DNA from: Lysobacterales bacterium CG02_land_8_20_14_3_00_62_12
GTDB lineage: Bacteria; Pseudomonadota; Gammaproteobacteria; Xanthomonadales; Ahniellaceae
Assembly (NCBI GenBank): GCA_002785585.1
Contig: PEUI01000069.1
Coordinates: forward strand, 8,861 to 17,280
Direction: 5' to 3'
Length of the DNA: 8,420 bases
Below are positions 1 through 7,191 of the stretch, piece by piece; position 1 is the first letter of the stretch, and every line of letters begins with the position of its first letter. A model generated the notes under the pieces. The model was not told the origin of the DNA. It saw only the letters and a list, made by a program, of their open reading frames with translations, and ran no database searches. The position numbers and the translations under genes are program-made.

Positions 1-507
1 CTCGTGGATGGCGCCGGCGCGCGGACTCTGACGGGTGATGTCCATGGCGTTGTAGTTGTGGCAATTGCGGCACTCCAGCGAGTCATTGGCCTTGAGCCTT
101 GCCCATTCGTGTTCGGCCAGTTCCCGGCGTTTGCGCAGAAACTTTTCGCGGGTCGCAATGGTGCCGAAGATTTTCCCCCAAACCTCTTTGGAGGCCTGCA
201 TCTTGCGCGCGATCTTGTTGGTCCACTGGTGCGGTACGTGGCAATCCGGGCAGCTGGCGCGCACCCCGGAACGATTGCTGTAATGGATGGTGCGCTTGAG
301 TTCGGCAAACACGTTGTTCTGCATCTCGTGACAGGAGGTACAAAACAACTCGGTGTTGGTCGCTTCCAGTGTCGTATTGAAGGCGCCCCAGAACACCACG
401 CCAGCGATGAAACCACCCAGCGTCAGAAACATCAGGCTGTAGTGTCGGCTAGGCGCGTTGAAAATTCGCCAGACGCGGCGCAAGTGATCGCGGGTGGGCA
501 GCTTCAT
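1..507 (-). CDS. napC: NapC/NirT-family membrane tetraheme cytochrome c, partial (C-terminus beyond window)
   Basis: Membrane-anchored multiheme c-type cytochrome that takes electrons from the quinol pool and passes them to the periplasmic NapAB complex. Only the first 169 residues are in the window and the frame stays open to base 1. A cytoplasmic basic N-terminus is followed by one transmembrane helix at about residues 24-46, then the periplasmic heme domain. Three CXXCH sites are visible: CTSCH (56-60), CPDCH (86-90) and CRNCH (146-150). The fourth heme site expected for NapC should lie just past the edge. The stretch around residues 91-115 (VPHQW, then KMQASKEVWGK) is typical of the NapC/NirT family. 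The ATG at 507 overlaps the napB stop by 4 nt (ATGA) and has no strong ribosome binding site, which suggests translational coupling. A NirT or NrfH-like paralogue is possible by sequence alone, but its place behind napB makes NapC by far the best call. Confidence 0.95.
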   Translation of the reverse strand, partial: MKLPTRDHLRRVWRIFNAPSRHYSLMFLTLGGFIAGVVFWGAFNTTLEATNTELFCTSCHEMQNNVFAELKRTIHYSNRSGVRASCPDCHVPHQWTNKIARKMQASKEVWGKIFGTIATREKFLRKRRELAEHEWARLKANDSLECRNCHNYNAMDITRQSPRAGAIHE

Positions 508-1052
508 CGCTTGCCGCGATCGCCGCTGGCGGGCTGCGCAAGGATGTCGTCGCTACCGACGAATTGGTTGCCGACCAGCATCACCGCGTCGGTCTGTACC
601 ACATGGCATTGTTCGCAGAAGTAGCGGCGCGGCGAAATCTCCGCCAACACCTGGCCATCGCGGTCCATGTAGTGGGTGACGCTTACCGGCGGCGCTTGAA
701 AACCAGCAGCGTTGGCCTGGCTGTGACAGAGCATGCAGCGATTGGCATTCTGGTCAATCTGATAACCATCGATGGCATGGGGAATCGTCGGTGGCTGCAT
801 TGGGTAACTGCGCGCCCGCTTGAGATCGACGTTTTCGACCCGCGCCAGTGGCAACGCCACCGGCTCGGTGAGCAAATCGGCGCCACGCCGCAACGGGTCG
901 AACGAGGGCGTCAGCTGCAGCTTGGGCGGCACCGCCACACTGCCGACGCTCGGGCTGGTGGCGCTGGACGGGGGCGTCGAACCGCAGCTGCGGCCGAGCA
1001 ATACGCCCGCCAGCAGGATCATCACCAAGGCAAAAAAACGGATCGGTCGCAT
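504..1052 (-). CDS. napB: Periplasmic nitrate reductase small subunit, diheme cytochrome c NapB
   Basis: Electron-transfer subunit of periplasmic nitrate reductase, carrying electrons from NapC to NapA. It has 182 residues. The N-terminus is a Sec-type signal or anchor (MRPIRFFALVMILLAGVLLG), followed by a Ser/Pro/Val-rich linker to about residue 43. Both heme-binding motifs are present, CMLCH (106-110) and CEQCH (146-150). His92 in the segment before GYQI and His127 in SVTHYMDR fit the conserved distal heme ligands of the family. The ATG at 1052 is preceded by a strong GAGGAG ribosome binding site (1058-1063 on the plus strand) that overlaps the napA stop codon. The gene starts 10 nt after napA and overlaps napC by 4 nt. 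It is somewhat longer than many NapB proteins because of the linker. Cys23 follows the hydrophobic segment, but the residues before it (GRS) make a poor lipobox. Confidence 0.96.
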   Translation of the reverse strand: MRPIRFFALVMILLAGVLLGRSCGSTPPSSATSPSVGSVAVPPKLQLTPSFDPLRRGADLLTEPVALPLARVENVDLKRARSYPMQPPTIPHAIDGYQIDQNANRCMLCHSQANAAGFQAPPVSVTHYMDRDGQVLAEISPRRYFCEQCHVVQTDAVMLVGNQFVGSDDILAQPASGDRGKR

Positions 1053-1062
1053 CGCAGCTCCT

Positions 1063-3558
1063 CTAGACTTTGACCACTTTGACCGCGCATTTCTTGTAGT
1101 CGGTCTGCTTGGAAATCGGATCGGTCGCGTCCAGTGTGACCTTGTTGATCAGCACGCTGGCATCAAACCAAGGCACAAAGATCAGCCCCCGCGGTGGCCG
1201 ATTGCGGCCCCGGGTCTCGATCCGCGCACGCACTTCGCCGCGGCGAGAGATCACCCGTGCTTCTTGCCCACGCCGAAGTTCGCGTGCCTTGGCGTCATCC
1301 GGGTGCATGAAAATTACCGCCTGCGGCATCGCCTTATACAGTTCCGGAACGCGCATCGTCATTGAGCCGGAATGCCAGTGTTCGAGTACCCTGCCGGTAG
1401 AAAGCCAAAGATCGTATTCGGCATCCGGCAGTTCTGCTGGCGGCTGGTACGGCAGGGCCCAGATCACCGCCTTGCCATCGGCGTTGCCGTAGAAATTGAA
1501 ACCCTCACCGGCCTTCACGTAAGGATCACTACCTTCACGATAGCGCCAGCGCGTTTCCTCGCCTTTGACCACCGGCCAGCGCAACCCGCGAGACTGGTGA
1601 TAGGCATCAAAATCGGCCAGGTCGTGACCGTGGCCACGACCGAACTCGGCGTATTCCTCGAACAGGCCTTTTTGTGCGTAAAAACCGAACGCCGCCGATT
1701 CCGCGTTGGCATAGCCGGCTTCGATCTGATCGACACCGAATTGATCGACCTTGCCGTTCTTGAACAACACTTCGAACAGCGTTTTGGATCGATAGTCCGG
1801 ATTGGCCGCGAGCAGCGCCTCCGGCCAGACTTCATCGGTGGTGAAGCGCTTGGAGAACTCCAGCAACTGCCACAGATCGGATCGTGCCTGTGCCGGGGCA
1901 TCCACCAGTTGATGCCAGAACTGGGTGCGACGCTCGGCGTTGCCATAAGCGCCTTCCTTTTCCACCCACATGGCGGCCGGCAGGATCAGATCGGCAGCCA
2001 TCGCCGTCACCGTGGGATAGACATCGGAGACGACGATGAAATTGTCCGGACTGCGATAGCCCGGCATCGCGTCTTCGGTCGAATTCGCCGCCGCCTGGAT
2101 ATTGTTGTTGACCTGCACCCAATAGGCATTGAGCGAACCGTCCTTGAGCGCCCGATTTTGGGCGACCGCGTGCAAACCGGGTTTTTCCACGATGGTGCCG
2201 GCGGGTAGCCGCCAGATTTGCTCGGCGCGCGCGCGATGCGCCGGATTGGTGACCACCATGTCGGCGGGTAGGCGGTTGCTGAAGGTGCCGACCTCGCGGG
2301 TGGTGCCGCAGGCCGACGGCTGCCCGGTCAGCGAAAACGGTGAATTGCCCGGAGTCGCAATTTTGCCAGTCAACAAATGGATGTTGTAGACCATGTTGTT
2401 GGCCCACACGCCACGCGTATGCTGGTTGAACCCCATCGTCCAAAAACTCACCACCTTGCGTTTCGGGTCGGCATAAAGTTCGGCCAATTGCCGCAGCCAA
2501 CCCGGATCGGCGCCACTCATCTTGGCCGCGTAGGCAAGCGTGTAGGGCCGGACAAATGCCGCAAACTGGGCGAAATCAATGTCGCTGCCGCGGTTGGGAT
2601 CACCGGCATCGGTGGCGTTGACTTCCAGCGGGTGCTGCGGCCGCAGACCATAGCCAATGTCGGTTACGCCTTGCTTGAATCGGGTGTGCCGATCCACGAA
2701 ATCGTGATTGACCGCAGCCGATTGGATGATGTGGTTGGCAATGTAATTCAGGATCACCAGATCGGTCTGCGGCGTGAACACGATCGGAATGTCGGCGAGC
2801 TCAAAACTGCGGTGCTCGAAAGTGGACAGCACCGCCACGGTTACCGCCGGGTTGGACAGCTTGCGATCCGTCACCCGGGTCCACAGGATCGGGTGCATCT
2901 CGGCCATGTTCGAACCCCACAGCACGAAGGCGTCGGCGGCTTCGATATCGTCGTAGCATCCCATCGGTTCGTCCATGCCAAAAGTGCGCATGAAACCCAT
3001 CGCGGCGCTGGCCATGCAATGCCGCGCGTTGGCATCGATATTGTTGGAGCGCAGGCCGGCCTTGAACAATTTGTTGGCCGCATAGCCTTCCCAGATGGTC
3101 CATTGGCCAGAACCGAAGATACCGACCGCGGTCGGCCCCTTGGCCTTCAATACGCGCTTGAACTGCGCCGCCATCTGGTCGAACGCCTGCTCCCAGGATA
3201 CCGGTGCAAACTCGCCCTGTTTGTCGAACTTGCCATCTTTCATCCGCAATAGCGGCGTCGTCAGCCGATCAGCGCCGTACAGGATCTTGGACAGGAAATA
3301 GCCTTTCACACAGTTCAAGCCACGGTTGACCTCGGAGTGAATGTCGCCGTGGGTGGCCACCACGCGACCCTCCTTCACCGCCACATTGATGCCGCAGCCG
3401 GTACCGCAGAACCGGCACGGCGCTTTGCTCCATTTGAGCGCGGTTGCGGCGCGGTCGGTAACGATATTGCTGGCCTCGACAAACAGCGGAATGCCCGCCA
3501 CCGCGGCGGCGGTGGCGGCAGCGCTGGCACGAATAAAATCACGGCGCGTGGAGATCAT
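1063..3558 (-). CDS. napA: Periplasmic nitrate reductase catalytic subunit NapA (Mo-bis-MGD, [4Fe-4S])
   Basis: Catalytic subunit that reduces nitrate to nitrite in the periplasm. Its 831 residues match the usual family length of about 830. It begins with a twin-arginine signal (STRRDFIRAS, residues 3-12) followed by an Ala-rich hydrophobic stretch, so it is exported folded through Tat. The [4Fe-4S] site is intact: Cys48, Cys51, Cys55 and Cys83 in CRFCGTGC and NCVKGYF, with Lys85 as the conserved lysine between cluster and pterin. Cys181 in NARHCMASA is the expected molybdenum ligand and marks NapA/Nas-type enzymes. The C-terminal molybdopterin dinucleotide-binding domain is present, including LSTGRVLEHWHSGSMTMR near residue 710. 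The ATG at 3558 has a GAGG ribosome binding site about 7 nt upstream and lies inside the end of napD (20-nt overlap). No frameshift or missing catalytic residue is seen. Signal peptide, adjacent napD/napB/napC and length together exclude a cytoplasmic NasA-type enzyme. Confidence 0.98.
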   Translation of the reverse strand: MISTRRDFIRASAAATAAAVAGIPLFVEASNIVTDRAATALKWSKAPCRFCGTGCGINVAVKEGRVVATHGDIHSEVNRGLNCVKGYFLSKILYGADRLTTPLLRMKDGKFDKQGEFAPVSWEQAFDQMAAQFKRVLKAKGPTAVGIFGSGQWTIWEGYAANKLFKAGLRSNNIDANARHCMASAAMGFMRTFGMDEPMGCYDDIEAADAFVLWGSNMAEMHPILWTRVTDRKLSNPAVTVAVLSTFEHRSFELADIPIVFTPQTDLVILNYIANHIIQSAAVNHDFVDRHTRFKQGVTDIGYGLRPQHPLEVNATDAGDPNRGSDIDFAQFAAFVRPYTLAYAAKMSGADPGWLRQLAELYADPKRKVVSFWTMGFNQHTRGVWANNMVYNIHLLTGKIATPGNSPFSLTGQPSACGTTREVGTFSNRLPADMVVTNPAHRARAEQIWRLPAGTIVEKPGLHAVAQNRALKDGSLNAYWVQVNNNIQAAANSTEDAMPGYRSPDNFIVVSDVYPTVTAMAADLILPAAMWVEKEGAYGNAERRTQFWHQLVDAPAQARSDLWQLLEFSKRFTTDEVWPEALLAANPDYRSKTLFEVLFKNGKVDQFGVDQIEAGYANAESAAFGFYAQKGLFEEYAEFGRGHGHDLADFDAYHQSRGLRWPVVKGEETRWRYREGSDPYVKAGEGFNFYGNADGKAVIWALPYQPPAELPDAEYDLWLSTGRVLEHWHSGSMTMRVPELYKAMPQAVIFMHPDDAKARELRRGQEARVISRRGEVRARIETRGRNRPPRGLIFVPWFDASVLINKVTLDATDPISKQTDYKKCAVKVVKV

Positions 3559-3802
3559 CTGCTACCTCATCGGTATCAATTTCGTGATGGACCAGATCGG
3601 CGGCGAGCACGCCGGGCGTGGCGCGGATCGCCTCGAAACGATCCGCCAACAGAAATTCGTTTTCGCCTTCGACCAACAGCACCAGGCGACCGTTCTCCGC
3701 GGCGCGCACACAGCACTCCGGCGCGCGGTCGAAGTGGGCTCGCAAGGCTGCGGTTCGGTCCGGGTGGCAGCGCACCACCAGGCTGGCGATATGCCAGTTC
3801 AC
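3539..3802 (-). CDS. napD: NapD, Tat-signal-binding chaperone for NapA
   Basis: Small cytoplasmic chaperone that binds the twin-arginine signal of NapA and holds back export until the cofactor is loaded. From the GTG at 3802 the product has 87 residues, the usual NapD length. It starts NWHIASLVVRCHPD, as expected for the first beta strand of the ferredoxin-like fold, and ends in an acidic tail (EIDTDEVADDLHAP). The GTG is preferred over an in-frame ATG at 3859 for two reasons: it overlaps the napE stop in a GTGA junction, and family members begin at this point. The longer version would add 19 residues read from within napE in another frame. Its 3' end overlaps napA by 20 nt, so the two proteins are probably made in step. 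Confidence 0.92.
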   Translation of the reverse strand: MNWHIASLVVRCHPDRTAALRAHFDRAPECCVRAAENGRLVLLVEGENEFLLADRFEAIRATPGVLAADLVHHEIDTDEVADDLHAP

Positions 3803-3957
3803 AACGGCGCACCCGGTGGCCCGGCGATCATCTGGAATGCCCAAACGACGAAGCCCCAACCGGCGACCACCGCCACCGCAAGGATCGGCGCGAGCAGCAC
3901 ACTCAAAAACAAAAACGCCAAGCGTTCGTGGCGGCGTTCAAGTTGGATTTGGTTCAT
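3799..3957 (-). CDS. napE: NapE, small single-span membrane protein of the nap operon
   Basis: A 52-residue protein of the NapE family, a small inner-membrane component of many nap operons whose exact role is not settled. A charged N-terminus (MNQIQLERRHER) precedes a hydrophobic helix at residues 13-44 with the typical FLFLSVLLAPILAVAVVAGWGFVVW pattern. The family signature GPPGAP lies at residues 46-51 at the C-terminus. The ATG at 3957 is chosen because it gives the family's length and N-terminus, has a GGGG stretch about 7 nt upstream, and lies about 20 nt downstream of the transcription start predicted from the FNR-type promoter. The reading frame extends upstream to 4179, but that would put the promoter inside the gene. 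It is the first gene of the operon and overlaps napD by 4 nt. Confidence 0.9.
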   Translation of the reverse strand: MNQIQLERRHERLAFLFLSVLLAPILAVAVVAGWGFVVWAFQMIAGPPGAPL

Positions 3958-3983
3958 CGCTGCAGCCCCAATCAACGGCCGCG

Positions 3984-3989
3984 AGGATA
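3984..3989 (-). promoter_or_regulatory. Possible -10 element of the nap promoter
   Basis: On the minus strand this hexamer reads TATCCT, a 4-of-6 match to TATAAT. It would place transcription start near 3977, about 20 nt before the napE ATG. It is supported mainly by its spacing from the FNR-type box. No good -35 hexamer is present, as expected for an activator-dependent class II promoter. Confidence 0.5.
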
Positions 3990-4012
3990 GCATTCCAAAG
4001 CCCGTGTGCGGA

Positions 4013-4026
4013 TTGATGCAGATCAA
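4013..4026 (-). promoter_or_regulatory. FNR/Anr-type binding site upstream of napEDABC
   Basis: The sequence TTGATGCAGATCAA is a perfect match to the FNR/Anr/Dnr consensus TTGAT-N4-ATCAA. Its centre is 33 bp upstream of the centre of a possible -10 hexamer on the minus strand, close to the spacing expected when the activator sits near -41.5 (class II). This predicts that the nap genes are induced when oxygen is low or nitric oxide is present, depending on which family member binds. FNR, Anr and Dnr cannot be told apart from the site alone. Confidence 0.85.
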
Positions 4027-4174
4027 CCGTTGCCAGCGTTTTTTTGGCCAGTCCGGGTACTGGTGCCGATGCACCGACCAGCGTGAGTGCGACGCGAGCA
4101 CCCCCGGACCGGCGGGCGCTCTCGCTCCACCACGGCGACCGGTTGCGCTCGGTCCCAAAGGCTTCGCCACTGAC

Positions 4175-4192
4175 ACCACCGGTGGTTATCAT
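4175..4192 (+). promoter_or_regulatory. Possible promoter and operator of the sigma-factor/kinase genes
   Basis: A perfect 12-bp palindrome, ACCACCGGTGGT (4175-4186), directly abuts TATCAT (4187-4192), a 5-of-6 match to the -10 consensus. Transcription would start near 4199, about 20 nt before the sigma-factor ATG. There is no convincing -35 hexamer at 16-18 bp. The promoter may therefore be weak, activator-dependent or of another sigma class. The palindrome is well placed for a repressor, but a short GC-rich palindrome could also be chance. Confidence 0.35.
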
Positions 4193-4218
4193 CGCCCATC
4201 ACGAGGGCGGCCGATGCG

Positions 4219-4764
4219 ATGAGCCAGGTTACCGAACTACTCGACAAAGCCCGTGCCGGCGACGACCGCGCCTGGGATCAGGCGGTCGCGCTGGTCTACG
4301 ACGATCTGAAGCGGATCGCCCGCGGCGTGCTCGGTGGTGCCAGCGCCACGCTTAACCCGACCGCGCTGGTGCACGAGTGTTACCTGCGGCTGGAGCGCGG
4401 TGGCGCCGATGGCGTCCACAATCGCGCGCATTTTTTTGCCTTGGCCGCGCGTGCCATGCGCCAGTTGTTGCTCAACCATGCCCGCGACCGCATCGCCGAG
4501 AAGCGTGGTGCTGGTGCGGTGCATACCGAACTCGACGCTGCCGATGCCGAAGTGGCCGCCGAGGCGGCATCGCTGATTGATCTTGATCGCGCCTTGCAGC
4601 AACTGGAGCGGGAGGATGCGCGGCTGGTGCGCGTGGTCGAATGTCGCGTGTTCGCCGGCCTTGGTGAGCAGGAAACGGCAGCAGCGCTCGGCGAGTCGCT
4701 GCGCACGACGCAGCGTCTGTGGGCGGATGCGCGCAGCCGACTCGCACAATTTTTGGCGGCCTAA
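4219..4764 (+). CDS. ECF-type RNA polymerase sigma factor, TIGR02999/Sigma70_ECF-like
   Basis: A 181-residue sigma factor of the group usually annotated as TIGR02999 (Sigma70_ECF family). Region 2 includes LNPTALVHECYLRL (residues 45-58), then AAARAMRQLLLNHARDRIAEKRG-like sequence (about 76-97), both hallmarks of this group. Region 4 (about 125-178) has the helix-turn-helix stretch GLGEQETAAALGESLRTTQRLW. Classical ECFs carry an acidic DAED-type motif in region 2.2; here NPTA takes its place. This is a feature of ECF groups that need phosphorylation by a partner kinase. No anti-sigma factor gene is adjacent. The kinase gene starts 3 nt downstream, which fits that mode of control. The start at 4219 is chosen because the ATG at 4214 is followed at once by a stop. 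GAGGG at 4203-4207 is a plausible, slightly distant ribosome binding site. Target promoters cannot be read from the window. Confidence 0.9.
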   Translation: MSQVTELLDKARAGDDRAWDQAVALVYDDLKRIARGVLGGASATLNPTALVHECYLRLERGGADGVHNRAHFFALAARAMRQLLLNHARDRIAEKRGAGAVHTELDAADAEVAAEAASLIDLDRALQQLEREDARLVRVVECRVFAGLGEQETAAALGESLRTTQRLWADARSRLAQFLAA

Positions 4765-4767
4765 CCG

Positions 4768-7152
4768 ATGGCGGGCATTGGGACGCATTCGGGTATTGAT
4801 CCAGAGGGCGGGCCCGAGGCATGTTGGATGAATCCACTGGACTTACTAGAGCCCGGGCGGTTGCTGGCGGGCGCCCTGTTCCGCGACTTGCTGGCGACGG
4901 TCGATGAGGTGCCCGCGCCCGGAACCCAGGTTGGTCTGTTCCGCGTCGTGCGCGAGCTTGGCCGTGGCGGCATGGGCGTGGTGTTGCTGGCCGAGCGCAA
5001 CGATGGCCAGTACCAGCAGCAGGTAGCGCTGAAATGGCTGCCGCGCGGCGCCGGTACCCTCAGTGAAGCGCTGTTCCGACGCGAACGGCAGATTCTGGCG
5101 GAGCTGCGTCATCCGCATATCGCCCGCTTGGTCGATGGCGGCCAGCGCGATGACGGTCGGCCCTGGCTGGCGATGGAATTGATCGAAGGCGATACCCTTG
5201 ATCGCCATTGCGTGCGGCACGCTTTGCCGTTGGCAGATCGCCTTGCTCGCTTTCTTGATGTCTGCGATGCGCTCGCCTACGCGCATGGCCGCGGCGTGCT
5301 GCATCGGGACATCAAGCCATCCAATGTGATGGTCGATGCCGATGGTCGCGCCAAGTTGCTCGACTTCGGCATCGCCGCCCTGGTCGGCGCTGACGCCTCG
5401 GCACCGGGCGCGTTCACTCCCGGCTTCGCCAGTCCGGAACAACAACGCGGCGAAGCACCGACGGTGGCGGCAGATATCTATCAGCTCGGTTGCCTGCTGG
5501 CGGCACTGCTGGCACGGGATGCCGCCGAGCACGCCACCGTGCTCGAACAGACCGCCAGCGCCGAACCAGCGTTGCCACTCAGCGCCGCCGTGCCGCTGGA
5601 TTTGCAACACATCATCCGCCACGCCACCGCCGCCGAACCGCAGGCGCGCTATGCCACAGTGGCGGCATTGGCGGCGGATTTGCAGGCGTTTCTGGCGACC
5701 CGCCCGATCAGCGCACGGCGGCATACACCCACGTATCTGTTCGGTCGACTGCTTGCGCGTCACCGCCTCGGTAGCGCCGTGGCGTCGATGCTGCTGCTCG
5801 CGATGATCGGTTTCGTCAGCTGGTCGATTTGGCGCATTCGTGCCGAGCGCGACCGCGCCGATGAACGCGCGCGGGTGACCAGCGCGGTGCTGGCGTTCGT
5901 CGAAGACGATTTACTCGCCGCCGCCGATCCGGCGGCGATGCCCGGCCACGAAATGACCGTGCGCCAGGCGCTGGATCGCGCCGCGCCGCAAGTCAGTGCG
6001 CGCTTCAAAGATTCTCCGCAAGAACAAATCGCGCTGCACACCACCTTGGCACGTTTGTATCAAGCGCTGGGTGTCAGCGACTTGGCCGAGCAGCAGGCGC
6101 GCGCCGCGCTGACGCTGGCGGACCCAAAAGCACCAACGCAAACCGCACCGCTGCAGTTGGCGTTGGCCGACATATTGATCGATCGGGACCAGCTCGACGC
6201 CGCCGCGAGTTTGCTCGACCGCGCTAGCGCTGCCGATCCCTTGCAGCGCGACCAACTGCGGTCCCGGCTCGCTTACCAACGCGGCGACTACGCCGCGGCG
6301 GCGGCGATTCTGAACCCGTACTTCGCGGCAACGGATTCGGTAGCGGCCCGCAGCATTGGCCCGACCCGTCAATTGTCGCAAGCGTTGTTGATGCAAGGGG
6401 ATCATGCCGCCGCGTTGGCGTTGATTGATGCGTTGTTGGCGGACTTGCCGGTCGCGATTGGCAGCCAGCACCCCGAGCGGCTGGGACTGCTGCATGACCG
6501 CGGTTTGTTGCTGCGCCATCTCGGTCGCTTTGACGAGGCCGCGACTACGCTTGAAGACGTGCTCCAACGGCGTCGGCGCGTGCTCGGCAACAGCCACCCA
6601 GAAACCGTGATGACGATCAACGAACTCGCCACCGTCTATCAGGAGCAGCGTCGTTTCGCACTCGCCGAGCCCTTGTTCCGTGAAGCGTTGGCGCTGCGCG
6701 AGACCGCTTATGGCGAGTCCCACCACCTCACCCGCAACTCGATGAGCAACCTCGGTCTGCTGCTATCACTGTCGGGCCAATTGCAGCAGGCGGCACAATG
6801 GTACGAACGCACGCTGGCGATTGAAATCCAGTTGACCGGTGAGCGCCACCCAGACACGCTGGCGCTGATGCACAACATCGCCGGCCTGTATCGCAAGCAA
6901 GGGCGTCTCGCCGAGGCCTTGCAAATGCACGACCGGGTTTGCGCCAGCGCGGCCGAAGTCATCGGCGCGGACGCCTGGCAGCTTGGCCTGTTCGAAGCCG
7001 GTCGAGCGCAGACTTTGCAAGCGCTGCAACGTCCGGCGCTGGCCGATGCCGCCTACGCGCATGCCGAGGCGATCCTCGCCAAAGCGCTCGGCAACGATCA
7101 TCCGCGCACCCTGCGCGTGCGCGAAATGCGCGCCAGCCTGGCAGCGCAGTAG
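4768..7152 (+). CDS. Membrane serine/threonine protein kinase with C-terminal TPR domain
   Basis: A 794-residue Hanks-type kinase. The cytoplasmic kinase domain (about 57-315) is complete: glycine loop GRGGMG (65-70), ATP-binding Lys89 in VALKW, Glu106 of helix C, catalytic loop HRDIKPSN (179-186, Asp181), DFG (199-201), activation-loop candidate Thr217, and SPE (222-224) where APE is expected. One transmembrane helix follows at about 334-355. The rest is a helical region (about 360-560) and then kinesin-light-chain-like TPRs (about 565-785), marked by repeated LG/GE-x-HP-x-T signatures near 607, 649, 691 and 775. With the kinase inside, the TPR domain should face the periplasm and could sense a protein or peptide ligand. 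It starts 3 nt after the sigma factor, its likely substrate. The first 56 residues are not clearly part of the kinase fold. Met21 (4828) is a possible alternative start. The direct phosphorylation target is inferred. Confidence 0.93.
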   Translation: MAGIGTHSGIDPEGGPEACWMNPLDLLEPGRLLAGALFRDLLATVDEVPAPGTQVGLFRVVRELGRGGMGVVLLAERNDGQYQQQVALKWLPRGAGTLSEALFRRERQILAELRHPHIARLVDGGQRDDGRPWLAMELIEGDTLDRHCVRHALPLADRLARFLDVCDALAYAHGRGVLHRDIKPSNVMVDADGRAKLLDFGIAALVGADASAPGAFTPGFASPEQQRGEAPTVAADIYQLGCLLAALLARDAAEHATVLEQTASAEPALPLSAAVPLDLQHIIRHATAAEPQARYATVAALAADLQAFLATRPISARRHTPTYLFGRLLARHRLGSAVASMLLLAMIGFVSWSIWRIRAERDRADERARVTSAVLAFVEDDLLAAADPAAMPGHEMTVRQALDRAAPQVSARFKDSPQEQIALHTTLARLYQALGVSDLAEQQARAALTLADPKAPTQTAPLQLALADILIDRDQLDAAASLLDRASAADPLQRDQLRSRLAYQRGDYAAAAAILNPYFAATDSVAARSIGPTRQLSQALLMQGDHAAALALIDALLADLPVAIGSQHPERLGLLHDRGLLLRHLGRFDEAATTLEDVLQRRRRVLGNSHPETVMTINELATVYQEQRRFALAEPLFREALALRETAYGESHHLTRNSMSNLGLLLSLSGQLQQAAQWYERTLAIEIQLTGERHPDTLALMHNIAGLYRKQGRLAEALQMHDRVCASAAEVIGADAWQLGLFEAGRAQTLQALQRPALADAAYAHAEAILAKALGNDHPRTLRVREMRASLAAQ

Positions 7153-7191
7153 GCGCCCCGGCCGCTGACGCGGGCAGCGATTCGCCGACCC

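Larger units (their letters stand above)
3958..4218. other. Divergent intergenic region between napE and the sigma-factor gene
   Basis: These 261 bp separate two divergent transcription units. The nap side holds the FNR-type box and a -10 candidate. The sigma side holds a 12-bp palindrome and another -10 candidate. Between them are a run of seven or more T at about 4039-4045 and a short hairpin-forming stretch (GGTGC-CGAT-GCACC, 4062-4075). Open frames crossing the region have no family resemblance and overlap the promoter signals, so no gene is called here. Confidence 0.7.

Noticed and set aside
1372..3252. Long plus-strand open frames of 278 and 291 codons opposite napA
   Set aside because: They lie antisense to a complete, motif-rich napA. 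Their His/Arg/Gly-rich products resemble no family, as expected for mirror frames in GC-rich coding DNA.
3803..3859. Longer napD starting at the ATG at 3859
   Set aside because: The extra 19 residues come from within napE in another frame and are not like NapD N-termini; the GTG at 3802 gives the normal 87-residue protein.
3958..4179. N-terminal extension of napE to 4179
   Set aside because: The extension would span the FNR-type box and -10 candidate and is Arg/Gly/Pro-rich, unlike any NapE.
3341..4222. Plus-strand open frame of 293 codons running through napD, napE and the intergenic region
   Set aside because: It overlaps three supported genes and both promoter regions, and its product shows no recognisable domain.
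4846..5763. Minus-strand open frame of 305 codons opposite the kinase gene
   Set aside because: It is antisense to the conserved kinase domain, with no recognisable motifs and no ribosome binding site that I can support.
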